DNA of 15,820 nt from an uncultured Roseateles sp. (GCA_946480605.1 CAMLKW010000096.1:1-15820); one strand, 5' to 3'. Positions 7,007 through 13,901 are shown, counted from the first letter of the stretch. The notes: generated by a model not told the origin, from the letters alone. A program made the numbers and translations.

Positions 7007-7878
7007 CGATTGACGCTGAGCTTCAGCGGCGCGCCCTTCAGCATCAGGTTGCCGGCGCCGTCGTGCAGCGCGGCCTGCACCTCGTAGTCGCCGATGGGCA
7101 GGTCCAGGATGGCCTCCGTGCGGCCATCTGTCAGGTCTTGCCGCTTCACGGTGCCGCCGCCGCGCTGGTTGACGACCAGCCGGAAGTGGCCCGTGTCCTT
7201 GATGCTGCTGCCGGCCGGCGCCACGCCCAGGCCCGCGCCCAGCACGCCCAGCGACAGCGTGAAGGGGCTGGACACCATCTCCTCGTCGCGCAGGTTCTTC
7301 ACATAGACCTCGCGGTTCGTCGACGTGCGCGGCGCAGCGCGCAAGTCCTGATACCAGGCCGCGCAGCTGGCGGCGTTGCCCGGGACGATGCGCGGGCCGG
7401 GGTCGCTGCGCTTGCCGGTGACCTCGATGACGATCTCGTTGCTGAACACGAAATAGGGCTTGTGCGCATGGTCGGCGAACAGCAGCCGCAGCGTGTGGCG
7501 GCCGGGCGGCAGGTTCAGCTCCGTGCCGGTCTGGCCCTTGCCGAAATGCTTGTGCGTGTCGGAGAACGGGATGGGCGCCGTGTGGTCGCGCGGCAGCGGC
7601 GTGTCGATGAGGATGTGGTGGTGGCCGGCCTTGTCATTGACGTTGCCGGCCGGGATCACGCCCATGCCGCGGATGCCGAACTCCACCCAGAACGGCGTGC
7701 GCACGCGGTAGCCGGTCTTCAGGTTGCTGAAGTGCACCGACACCGGCTCGCGCAGGTCCACGGCGGTGCGCTGCGAGGTGTGGGCCAGCCAGCACTGGCG
7801 CTCCAGCGGATCGGACGGCAGGGGCTCGGCCCGGGCCAGGCTGGCGAGCAGCGCGAGGCCGGCGAAAGACTTCTTCAT
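6994..7878 (-). CDS. Secreted protein with tandem DUF4399-like domains
   Basis: This 294-residue protein has a short Sec-type signal, MKKSFAGLALLASLARA, with likely cleavage after ARA at residue 17, so it is probably periplasmic. The first unit contains GMGVIPAGNVNDKAGHHHIL (71-90), HKHFGKGQTGTELNLPPGRHTL (109-130) and a closing strand ending FVFSNEIVIEV, all typical of DUF4399. A second unit repeats the plan: GLGVAPAGSSIKDTGHFRLV (216-235), PIGDYEVQAALHDGAGN and APLKLSV. In the second copy the GHHH cluster is reduced to GHFR. The function of DUF4399 is unknown; the histidine-rich first copy might bind metal, which is inference. A good Shine-Dalgarno (GGAGGG, complement of 7883-7888) precedes the ATG at 7878. 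It lies 75 nt downstream of the ornithine cyclodeaminase gene on the same strand, so co-transcription is possible. Confidence 0.8.
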   Translation of the reverse strand: MKKSFAGLALLASLARAEPLPSDPLERQCWLAHTSQRTAVDLREPVSVHFSNLKTGYRVRTPFWVEFGIRGMGVIPAGNVNDKAGHHHILIDTPLPRDHTAPIPFSDTHKHFGKGQTGTELNLPPGRHTLRLLFADHAHKPYFVFSNEIVIEVTGKRSDPGPRIVPGNAASCAAWYQDLRAAPRTSTNREVYVKNLRDEEMVSSPFTLSLGVLGAGLGVAPAGSSIKDTGHFRLVVNQRGGGTVKRQDLTDGRTEAILDLPIGDYEVQAALHDGAGNLMLKGAPLKLSVNRQDR

Positions 7879-7953
7879 TCGACCCTCCGTCGTGGTGTGC
7901 CGGCCATTGTGGCGGCACGCCGTGACGGGGAGCTTGGTGAATAGTGATGACGC

Positions 7954-8991
7954 TCAGGCCGCCCGGCGCTGGCCGGTCAGCTGCAGTTGGCCGAACAGGT
8001 CCTTGGGGTCGGCCATCTGCGGGATCAGGTCCAGCGGCGCGCCCAGGCCCAGTTGCTGGCTGACGTCGCGCAGCAGCCGCAGCGCCGAGAAGTCCTCCAG
8101 CGCAAAGCCCACCGAGTCGAACACCGTGACCTGCTCGCGTGACTCACGGCCCGGCGCCTGGCCGGCCAGCACGCGCCAGAACTCGGTGACGGGAAAGTCG
8201 GCCGGCATCTGCTGCACGTCGCCCTCGATGCGCGATTGCGGCTCGTACTCGACGACCACGCGCGCCATCTCCAGCACGCCGCGGTGCAGTTCGGTCTTGC
8301 CGGGGCAGTCGCCGCCCACGCCGTTGATGTGCTGGCCCGGCTCGATCAGCTCGGGCGTCAGCACCGTCGCGTTGGTCTTGTCGGCGGTCACGGTGGTGAC
8401 GATGTCGGCGCCCTTGACGGCGTCGGCGACGGACGCGCAGACGGTCAGCGTCAGGCCCGGCGTGCCTTGCAGGTGCGACACCAGCTTTGCGGTGGCGGCC
8501 GGGTCGATGTCAAACAGCCGCAGCTCGCGGATGCCCAGCAGGTGATGAAAAGCCAGCGCCTGGAACTCGCCCTGCGCGCCGTTGCCGATCAGCGCCATCA
8601 CGCGGCTGTCGGGCCGGGCCAGGCGCCTGGCGACCATCACCGACGTGGCGGCGGTGCGCATGGCGGTGGTCAGCGTCAGCTCGGACAGCAGCGCCGGAGC
8701 GCCGGTGGCCACGTCGGCGAGCACGCCGAAAGCCATCACCGTCGGCAGGCCGACGCGGTGGTTTTTGGGGTGACCGTTGACGTACTTGAAGCTGTACAGG
8801 CTGGCGTCGGCGATGGGCATCAGCTCGATGACGCCGTCGGCCGAGTGCGCCGCGACGCGCGGCGTCTTGTCGAACTCGGCCCAGCGGGCGTAGTCGGCTT
8901 CCAGGTAGGCGACGAGCCGGCGCAGCAGATCGGGAAGTCCAAGGCGCTGAACGATGGCGGCGACGTCTCGGGTGGTCAGGACGGTGGGCAT
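7954..8991 (-). CDS. Ornithine cyclodeaminase
   Basis: This 345-residue enzyme of the ornithine cyclodeaminase/mu-crystallin family should convert L-ornithine to L-proline and ammonia using bound NAD. The substrate block FKYVNGHPKN near residues 69-78 is present. The Rossmann glycine motif is GNGAQG at 136-141. The motif GVGGDCPGKTEL contains Asp228, the position of the catalytic aspartate described for the Pseudomonas putida enzyme, and its length is also close to that enzyme (about 350). These features favour true ornithine cyclodeaminase over alanine dehydrogenase or ketimine reductase relatives. The ATG at 8991 gives a normal N-terminus (MPTVLTTRDVAAIVQRL), although no clear Shine-Dalgarno is seen. 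It is divergent from an Lrp/AsnC regulator across 127 nt carrying three dyads, which suggests amino-acid-responsive control in arginine/ornithine catabolism. Confidence 0.93.
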   Translation of the reverse strand: MPTVLTTRDVAAIVQRLGLPDLLRRLVAYLEADYARWAEFDKTPRVAAHSADGVIELMPIADASLYSFKYVNGHPKNHRVGLPTVMAFGVLADVATGAPALLSELTLTTAMRTAATSVMVARRLARPDSRVMALIGNGAQGEFQALAFHHLLGIRELRLFDIDPAATAKLVSHLQGTPGLTLTVCASVADAVKGADIVTTVTADKTNATVLTPELIEPGQHINGVGGDCPGKTELHRGVLEMARVVVEYEPQSRIEGDVQQMPADFPVTEFWRVLAGQAPGRESREQVTVFDSVGFALEDFSALRLLRDVSQQLGLGAPLDLIPQMADPKDLFGQLQLTGQRRAA

Positions 8992-9118
8992 GGCGTCTGT
9001 GGGTGGTGAGGGTGGAGATGATTCTTTCCATCCGCCCCGCCAAGCAGAAGCTCAACTCCTGCTCAATAATTGATTGCCGATTGCCAAAATGGCAATGCAG
9101 ATTGACGAATTGATCAAT
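8992..9118. promoter_or_regulatory. Divergent operator region with three perfect dyads
   Basis: This region lies between the ornithine cyclodeaminase gene and its divergent Lrp/AsnC-type regulator, and its right half is clearly AT-richer than the genes. Three perfect inverted repeats occur in 56 nt: TCAATAATTGA at 9063-9073, TTGCCA-AAA-TGGCAA at 9081-9095 and ATTGATCAAT at 9109-9118. Their centres are about 20 and 25 nt apart, compatible with cooperative binding of an oligomeric Lrp-family protein on nearly the same DNA face. The first and third share the half-site ATTGA/TCAAT. The assignment to the neighbouring regulator is inference from position. Confidence 0.55.
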
Positions 9119-9544
9119 ATGGATGCTCTGGACCAGCAACTGCTCGCGCTGCTGCGCACCGATGCCCGTGCCAGCGTCGCCACGCTGGCGGCCAGGCTCA
9201 AGGTGTCGCGCGGCACCGTCACCAACCGCATCGCGCGACTGGAGGATGGCGGCGTCATCACCGGCTACACGGTGCGCCTGCGGCCCGATGCGGTACCTGA
9301 CCAGATCACCGCGTGGATGAGCATCACCGTGGAGGGCAACCGCACGCGCGAGGTGGTGGCCATGCTGCTGGGCGAGCCGGGCATCACAGGCCTGTTCGAC
9401 ACCAACGGCCGCTGGGACCTGCTGGCCGAGATCCGCAGCTCCAGCCTGCAGGAGCTGGCGGACGTGCTGGAGCGCGTGCGGCTCATCAAGGGCATTGCCG
9501 GTACCGAGACCTCCATTCATCTGCAGAGCTACAAGCTGGGCTAG
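9119..9544 (+). CDS. Lrp/AsnC family transcriptional regulator
   Basis: With the start at 9119 this is a 141-residue protein, slightly short of the usual 150-160. It has an N-terminal winged helix-turn-helix (DARASVATLAARLKVSRGTV, then TNRIARLEDGGVITGYTV) and a C-terminal RAM ligand-binding/oligomerisation domain (ITAWMSITVEGNRTREVVAM, FDTNGRWDLLAEI, RLIKGIAGTETSIHL). In-frame alternatives are ATG at 9095 or 9089 and TTG at 9074. I chose 9119 because the family typically begins MDxLDxxLL and because it leaves the dyads at 9063-9118 non-coding, but no start has a strong Shine-Dalgarno. Being divergent from ornithine cyclodeaminase, it most likely senses ornithine, arginine or a related amino acid, controls that gene and itself. 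The effector is inferred. Confidence 0.88.
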   Translation: MDALDQQLLALLRTDARASVATLAARLKVSRGTVTNRIARLEDGGVITGYTVRLRPDAVPDQITAWMSITVEGNRTREVVAMLLGEPGITGLFDTNGRWDLLAEIRSSSLQELADVLERVRLIKGIAGTETSIHLQSYKLG

Positions 9545-9762
9545 ACATGTGGGTCCCTCGCCCGGTCTTGCCTGCTGGACGCGGGCAAGCCCAGTCGGTC
9601 ATGCTGACCGCGCAGCGGACGGAGCCGCTGCTCTTCGGCAGGCACAACAAGTCCACGGGACTTGTTGTGTCCGGCCTCAGCCCCCGAGGGGACGGCGATG
9701 TGCTTGGGAGCGACCCGGCGCTCGGCCCGAAAGATCGTGCGCGTGCTGAGATGATGCGAGCC
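9545..9762. repeat. Non-coding region with six successive inverted repeats
   Basis: No gene is supported in these 218 nt. Six inverted repeats follow one another. They are 9567-9589 (CTTGCC/GGCAAG, 11-nt centre), 9596-9610 (CGGTCA/TGACCG, 3-nt centre) and 9613-9630 (CAGCGG/CCGCTG, 6-nt centre). The others are 9643-9669 (CACAACAAGTCC/GGACTTGTTGTG, 3-nt centre ACG), 9681-9691 (CCCC/GGGG) and 9708-9723 (GAGCG/CGCTC, 6-nt centre). The 12-bp arms at 9643-9669 are perfect and very unlikely by chance. No T-run follows, so it is not a classical intrinsic terminator. It may be a dispersed intergenic repeat of the REP/BIME kind, a structured RNA or leader, or a processing site. The promoter for the downstream lipoprotein gene must also lie here or upstream. 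Confidence 0.6.
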
Positions 9763-10671
9763 ATGTTCTATCGCATTTCTGTCGCGCTGCTGCTGACCGC
9801 GCTGACCGGCTGCTCCGTGATGTCCACGCAGCCGCCCACGCCCCCCGTCATCACGCCGACGCCCGATCCCATTCCCGTCATCAAGCCGGCCCCCAAGCCG
9901 CCACGCCTGGGCCTTGCGCTGGGTGGCGGCGCCGCGCGCGGCTTTGCGCACATCGGCGTCATCCAGGTGCTGGAAGAGAACGGCATCAAGGTCGACCTTG
10001 TCGCCGGCACGTCGGCCGGCAGCCTGCTCGCGTCGCTCTACGCCTCGGGCAAGGGCGGCAAGGAACTGCAGGCCTTGGCCGAGAGCATGGACGAGGGTGC
10101 GATCACCGATTGGTCTTTCCCGCTGCGCGGCCTGATCCGCGGCGAGGCGCTGGCGCGCTACGTGCGCGAAAGGACCGGCGGCAAGGCCATCGAGCAGATG
10201 GTGCTGCCGCTGGGCATCGTCGCGACCGACCTGTCCGACGGCTCGGCCATCCTGTTCCGCAGCGGCGACACCGGCACGGCCGTGCGCGCCTCCAGCGCGG
10301 TGCCCGCCGTGTTCCAGCCGGTCAAGATCGGCACGCGCGAGTATGTGGACGGCGGCCTGGTGTCGCCGGTGCCGGTGCGCTTCGCGCGCGAGATGGGCGC
10401 GCAGCTCATCGTTGCGGTGGACATCACCTCGCCGCCCGAGAAAGACCCGCCCGGCGACGCCTTCCGCATGCTGATGCAGACCTTCTCCATCATGGGCCGC
10501 AGCATCAACGGCTTTGAGCTGCGCGATGCCGACGTCATCGTGCGCCCGCGCCTGGACGGCGTGTCCAGCGCCGACTTCACGGCCCGTCGGCGCGCCATCC
10601 AGGCCGGCCGCGAGGCCGCGCAGGCGGTGCTGCCGCTGCTGAAGCAGCGCATCGCCGAGAAGACCCGCTAG
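9763..10671 (+). CDS. Patatin-like phospholipase lipoprotein
   Basis: This 302-residue protein begins with a lipoprotein signal, MFYRISVALLLTALTGC, whose lipobox cysteine is residue 17, so it should be lipid-anchored on the periplasmic side or in the outer membrane. A proline-rich linker (about 23-46) leads to the patatin domain. The oxyanion-hole glycines are in LGGGAARGFAHIG (GGG at 54-56). The nucleophile is Ser84 in GTSAG and the catalytic partner is Asp196 in DGG. All parts of the Ser-Asp dyad are present, so lipid acyl hydrolase activity is expected; the substrate is not known. The frame is open far upstream through the regulator gene, but the ATG at 9763 directly precedes the signal peptide. 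The LON-domain gene starts 2 nt after its stop, indicating a two-gene unit. Confidence 0.92.
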   Translation: MFYRISVALLLTALTGCSVMSTQPPTPPVITPTPDPIPVIKPAPKPPRLGLALGGGAARGFAHIGVIQVLEENGIKVDLVAGTSAGSLLASLYASGKGGKELQALAESMDEGAITDWSFPLRGLIRGEALARYVRERTGGKAIEQMVLPLGIVATDLSDGSAILFRSGDTGTAVRASSAVPAVFQPVKIGTREYVDGGLVSPVPVRFAREMGAQLIVAVDITSPPEKDPPGDAFRMLMQTFSIMGRSINGFELRDADVIVRPRLDGVSSADFTARRRAIQAGREAAQAVLPLLKQRIAEKTR

Positions 10672-10673
10672 CC

Positions 10674-11306
10674 ATGGCCGCCGAGACGCCGCTGTTCCCG
10701 CTGCGCTCGGTGCTGTTTCCCGGCGGCCACCTGCCGCTGCGCATCTTCGAGCCGCGCTACCTGGACATGATCCAGCGCTGCCACGCGCAGGGGCAGCCCT
10801 TCGGCGTCGTCGCGCTGACCGAGGGGCACGAGGTGCGGCGGCGCGATGGCGACGGCTTCCGGCGCGAGGCCTTCCACGAGGTCGGCACGCTGGCGCGCAT
10901 CGAGCATTTCGAGCCGGTTCAGGCCGGGCTCATCCACATCCGTGCGCGGGGTGCGCAGCGCTTCCGGCTGCGCGCGTCGCGCTGCCTCAGCCATGGCCTG
11001 TGGGTGGGGCAGGTCGAGCCGCTGCCCGACGACACGGCCGTGCCCGTGCCCTACGACCTGGGCACGGCCGTCTGGCGGCTGCAGGAGCTGCTGGGCGAAT
11101 GGCAGGAGCGCATGGCGGCGGCCGACGTGCCGCTGCAGCCGCCCTACGCCTGGGGCGAGGCCGGCTGGGTGGCCAACCGCTGGGCCGAACTGCTGCCCAT
11201 GCCGCTGGACGACCGCCAGCGCCTGATGGCCATGGACAACCCGCTGCTGCGGCTGGAACTGGTGGTGGACCGGCTGGACACGATCAGCGGTTCAGCCAGT
11301 CCGTGA
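10674..11306 (+). CDS. LON peptidase substrate-binding (N-terminal) domain protein
   Basis: This 210-residue protein consists only of the N-terminal substrate-binding domain of LON proteases, without the AAA+ or peptidase parts. It opens with PLFPLRSVLFPGGHLPLRIF followed by EPRYLDMIQRC, the family hallmark, and continues with GTLARIEHFEPVQAGLIHIRARGAQRFRL. Stand-alone versions are common in proteobacteria; their function is uncertain, with protein binding or a chaperone-like role suggested by the fold. It starts 2 nt after the patatin lipoprotein stop, so translation is probably coupled. Its 3' end overlaps the convergent hydrolase gene by 23 nt. No signal peptide is visible, so it is cytoplasmic. 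Confidence 0.92.
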   Translation: MAAETPLFPLRSVLFPGGHLPLRIFEPRYLDMIQRCHAQGQPFGVVALTEGHEVRRRDGDGFRREAFHEVGTLARIEHFEPVQAGLIHIRARGAQRFRLRASRCLSHGLWVGQVEPLPDDTAVPVPYDLGTAVWRLQELLGEWQERMAAADVPLQPPYAWGEAGWVANRWAELLPMPLDDRQRLMAMDNPLLRLELVVDRLDTISGSASP

Positions 11307-12108
11307 GCACGCCGATGACGTCGGTCTTTTCGGGCTCGTTGAATATCTCGTGAGACAGCCCGGGCCAGGGCCGGGTTGCCACCACCTGCGCCGGCGCCGC
11401 GGCCGCGAAGGCCTCGCTGCCGCGCGGCGCGACGCAGCGGTCGGCTTCGGCCCACATCAGCAGCGTGGGCACGGACCAGCGCGGTGCGTCGGCGATGACG
11501 CGTTCGCCGCCATCGACGATGAAGCGCGTCAGCCGCGCGGTGATGCGGTCGTGCACCAGCGGGTCGGCCGTGTAGGCCTGCACGACGGCCGGGTCGCGGC
11601 AGATCCACGCGGGCTTCAGCCCGTTGCCGACGGCCAGGCCGGGCGCCAGGTTCTCGGCCAGCGCCAGCGCCAGCTTCTGGCCCCCGGACAGGCCTGCGTC
11701 CAGCGCGGGCGAGGACAGCACCAGGCCGTCCAGCGGCCGGCTCCACGCGGCGGGCTGCGGTGACAGCGCCTCGGCCGCGAAGCGCGCCGCGACCAGGCCA
11801 CCCATGCTGTGGCCCAGCAGCGCGAAGCGGGCGTCGGGCCGGCGCACGGCGTCGATGACGCGGGCCGTGTCGCGCAGCAGGGCGTCGGGGTCGGGGATGT
11901 CGCCACGCTTGCCCTCGCTGCGGCCGTGGCCGCGCTGGTCCCAGCCGTGCACGTCCCAGCCCTCGGCGGCCAGCGCCGCCGCGACGTGTTCGTAGCGCGC
12001 GCTGTGCTCGCCCAGGCCGTGCACGATGAGGATCTGGCCACGTTCGGCCGCCGTGGCGGGCCAGTGGCGGGTGTGCAGCTTCAGGCCGTCGTCGGTGGTC
12101 AGCGTCAT
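11284..12108 (-). CDS. Alpha/beta hydrolase, monoacylglycerol lipase-like (Hydrolase_4)
   Basis: This 274-residue serine hydrolase resembles monoacylglycerol lipases and lysophospholipases. The oxyanion segment is ILIVHGLGEHSARY followed by VHGWDQRGHGRSEGKRGDI. The nucleophile is Ser101 in LLGHSMGGLVAARF. Asp223 in MWAEADRCVAP and His253 in GLSHEIFNEPEK complete the triad. The frame is open to 12240, but the ATG at 12108 (MTLTTDDGLKLHTRHW) matches the family N-terminus, and the upstream part overlaps the cupin gene. No signal peptide is seen, so it is cytoplasmic. It lies 44 nt after the cupin stop and may be the last gene of the long operon that starts with the LiaF-like gene. Those 44 nt contain the self-complementary CGGCCGCGGCCG (12133-12144). 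Physiological substrate unknown. Confidence 0.9.
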   Translation of the reverse strand: MTLTTDDGLKLHTRHWPATAAERGQILIVHGLGEHSARYEHVAAALAAEGWDVHGWDQRGHGRSEGKRGDIPDPDALLRDTARVIDAVRRPDARFALLGHSMGGLVAARFAAEALSPQPAAWSRPLDGLVLSSPALDAGLSGGQKLALALAENLAPGLAVGNGLKPAWICRDPAVVQAYTADPLVHDRITARLTRFIVDGGERVIADAPRWSVPTLLMWAEADRCVAPRGSEAFAAAAPAQVVATRPWPGLSHEIFNEPEKTDVIGVLTDWLNR

Positions 12109-12152
12109 CGTGCAAGTGTCACCCAGGTCGGCCGGCCGCGGCCGCAGCCCGG

Positions 12153-12509
12153 CTAGCGTTGCAGTGCGCGGAACTCCAGCCGCGGTCCCGGCGACAGCGT
12201 GACGAGCTCGGCAGGGCTGAGCACGTGAACCTTGTGCCACACGCCCCGTGGCACGACGAGGCCCTGGCCGGGACCGACCTCCAGGGTCTGCTCGACGTCC
12301 AGTTCCAGCGTGACGGCGATGCAGCCGGACACTACGTAGAGGATCTCGTCGCCATCGGGGTGCATCTCGCCGCCGTGCGGCGCGTCGCGAGCCATGGACA
12401 CCGGCGTGAACGTGAAGCCGGCAAAGCCGTGGAAGGGGCTGCCACCCTCGCCGCGGCTGACGGTCTGGTCGGCGCCGAGGTGCAGGCAGTCGTTGGCGTC
12501 AAAGCGCAT
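12153..12509 (-). CDS. Small cupin-domain protein
   Basis: This 118-residue single-domain cupin has motif 1 as GGEMHPDGDEILYVVSG, with His50 and Glu55 in ligand positions. The second histidine of the classic HxH is absent. Motif 2 is GQGLVVPRGVWHKVHV with His92. Three candidate metal ligands therefore remain. Small cupins of this type range from sugar or organic-acid binding proteins to dioxygenases, so no reaction is assigned. The ATG at 12509 lies 11 nt inside the end of the ASCH-like gene, indicating translational coupling. It is the fifth gene after the two-component module start and is followed, 44 nt later, by the lipase-like hydrolase. Confidence 0.85.
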   Translation of the reverse strand: MRFDANDCLHLGADQTVSRGEGGSPFHGFAGFTFTPVSMARDAPHGGEMHPDGDEILYVVSGCIAVTLELDVEQTLEVGPGQGLVVPRGVWHKVHVLSPAELVTLSPGPRLEFRALQR

Positions 12510-12789
12510 CGGTGGGGCCCTCGAAATGGAAGCGGACGAAGTAGACCTTGTGCCCGCTGCCGTGCCGTGCGGTCTGCAGCAGGTCGGCCAGGCTGCGAAA
12601 GCCCGACTCGCGAGCCAGCGAGTCCGAGATGTCGGCCAGCGTGATCTCGCGGATGGACGTGACGACGATGCTGCCGCCCTCGACCCCGTAGCGGCCGCCG
12701 GCCTTCACGCGTGGCGACTGCCAGATGCGGATGCTGGTGGTGATGCTGCCGTTGCGCACGCCCTCGCGCAGGGGCTTGGCGAACTGCAT
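12499..12789 (-). CDS. Small ASCH-domain-like protein
   Basis: This 96-residue protein starts at the ATG at 12789 (MQFAKPLREGVRNGSITTSI). It continues with RVKAGGRYGVEGGSIVVTSI, ADISDSLARESGFRSLADLL and GSGHKVYFVRFHFEG. Length, the N-terminal Ile/Thr-rich strand ending in Arg, the KxGGRY turn and the C-terminal VYFVRF strand fit the ASCH branch of the PUA-like fold, which binds RNA or modified nucleosides. Aligned by eye with E. coli YqfB (N4-acetylcytidine amidohydrolase), the catalytic lysine appears replaced (Ile16), so that activity is not inferred. The frame runs upstream to 14106, but that part is out of frame with the VOC, regulator and kinase genes and is spurious. It starts 2 nt after the VOC stop and overlaps the cupin start by 11 nt. 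Confidence 0.72.
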   Translation of the reverse strand: MQFAKPLREGVRNGSITTSIRIWQSPRVKAGGRYGVEGGSIVVTSIREITLADISDSLARESGFRSLADLLQTARHGSGHKVYFVRFHFEGPTDAL

Positions 12790-12791
12790 GC

Positions 12792-13181
12792 TCAGGCCTG
12801 GCGTGAAGCCACGTTCCACACGTGGTGGGCGGGGTCGATGATGCGGCCCAAGCGGTCGCCCCAGGGCTGGTCGGTAGCGGGCATCAGCACGCGGGCCCCG
12901 GCTGCCACGGCCTTGCCGATGAGGGCGTCCACGTCGTCGCAGTAGAGGACGTTGACGACGGGTGAGCTGCCGTCCGGTGCGGGTGGCCGGCTGCCGAGGT
13001 CGGGCCAGTCGTCGTGCACCATGAACAGCGAGTCGAAGACGGACAGCGTGGCGTGGATGACGCGTCCGTCTGGCGCCGCGTGCCGAGATCGCTCGACGGC
13101 GCCGAAAGCGGCCTTGCAGAACTCGATCTCTGCCCCGGCGTCGGTGCAGATCAGCATGGGGATGATCATCCGTGGCTTCAT
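12792..13181 (-). CDS. VOC (glyoxalase/PhnB-like) family protein
   Basis: This 129-residue protein has the two-module vicinal-oxygen-chelate plan: PMLICTDAGAEIEFCKAAFG in the first half, then VVNVLYCDDVDALIGKAVAAGARVL and DQPWGDRLGRIIDPAHHVWN in the second. The PWGDRxGRIxDPxxHxW block is characteristic of the PhnB/YybJ-like group, most members of which have no proven reaction. The usual GHxW is AHHVW here, keeping the histidine. Its ATG directly follows the stop codon of the LytTR regulator with no gap, so its translation is probably coupled to the two-component genes. Members include antibiotic-binding and glyoxalase proteins, but nothing in the sequence selects one. Confidence 0.88.
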   Translation of the reverse strand: MKPRMIIPMLICTDAGAEIEFCKAAFGAVERSRHAAPDGRVIHATLSVFDSLFMVHDDWPDLGSRPPAPDGSSPVVNVLYCDDVDALIGKAVAAGARVLMPATDQPWGDRLGRIIDPAHHVWNVASRQA

Positions 13182-13901
13182 TCAAATCTCCGCGCGCAGC
13201 CGCTCGTAGCCGCTGCGGCTGACGGGAATGCGCTTGCCGTTCTTCATGCGGGCCACAAACGCGTCGCTGTCGGTCTTCTCCAGCCCTTGCAGCGCGGCCA
13301 GGTTGATGATGAAGGAGCGGTGCACGCGCACGAAGCGGGTGGGGTCCAGCTGCGTCTCCAGCTCGGAGATGCGCTGGGGCTTGAGGTGCTCGCGGCCGTG
13401 GGCGTGGAAGGCCACGTAGTCGGCCTGGGCCTCGATGTAGGCGATGTCGTCCACCAGCAGCACCTGCATGCCCTCGCCGTCGCGCACCAGCACGCGCGTG
13501 ATCGTGCCGCGCGGCAGCAGCTGCGCCAGCCCCGGCGTGGGCTGGCCGTGCAGGCGCCGGGCGCGATCCAGCGCCGCGTCGAAGCGGGCCTGCGAGAAGG
13601 GCTTCAGCAGATAGTCCACCGCATGCAGCTCGAAGGCGCGCAGCGCGTGCTGGTCGTAGGCGGTCGTGAAGATGACGCCGTCGCGCCGCCCGGTCAGCTC
13701 CAGCACTTCCAGGCCGGTGAGCCGGGGCATCTGAATGTCGAGGAAGACCAGGTCGGGCCTCAGCTCGGCGATGGCGCGGGCCGCGTCCAGGCCGTTGTCG
13801 GCCTCGGCCACCAGCGTGACGTCGGCATGCGGGCGCAGGTACTCCGCCAGCAGGCGCCGGGCCAGGGGTTCGTCTTCGGCGATGAGGGCACTCAGGGTCA
13901 T
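13182..13901 (-). CDS. LytTR-family response regulator (LytR/AlgR type)
   Basis: This 239-residue regulator has an N-terminal receiver domain: acidic residues E9-D10-E11, phospho-acceptor Asp55 in LVFLDIQMPRLTGLEVL, Thr79-Thr80 and Lys100 in YLLKPF. A C-terminal LytTR DNA-binding domain runs from about 140 to 239, with VLLVDDIAYIEAQADYVAFH, RFVRVHRSFIINLAALQGLE and GKRIPVSRSGYERLRAEI. All key receiver residues are present. The frame continues 20 codons upstream, but the ATG at 13901 overlaps the kinase stop by 4 nt (ATGA), the usual coupled arrangement for a cognate pair. LytTR regulators bind short direct repeats. Targets are not visible; the downstream VOC, ASCH and cupin genes are co-operonic candidates. 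Confidence 0.94.
   Translation of the reverse strand: MTLSALIAEDEPLARRLLAEYLRPHADVTLVAEADNGLDAARAIAELRPDLVFLDIQMPRLTGLEVLELTGRRDGVIFTTAYDQHALRAFELHAVDYLLKPFSQARFDAALDRARRLHGQPTPGLAQLLPRGTITRVLVRDGEGMQVLLVDDIAYIEAQADYVAFHAHGREHLKPQRISELETQLDPTRFVRVHRSFIINLAALQGLEKTDSDAFVARMKNGKRIPVSRSGYERLRAEI

Noticed and set aside
9681..9691. CCCC-CGA-GGGG as an intrinsic terminator
   Set aside because: The stem is only four pairs and no T-run follows; kept only as part of the hairpin cluster.
12133..12144. CGGCCGCGGCCG palindrome between cupin and hydrolase genes
   Set aside because: Simple GC alternation of this kind is common in such GC-rich DNA and has no flanking signal, so no function is assigned.
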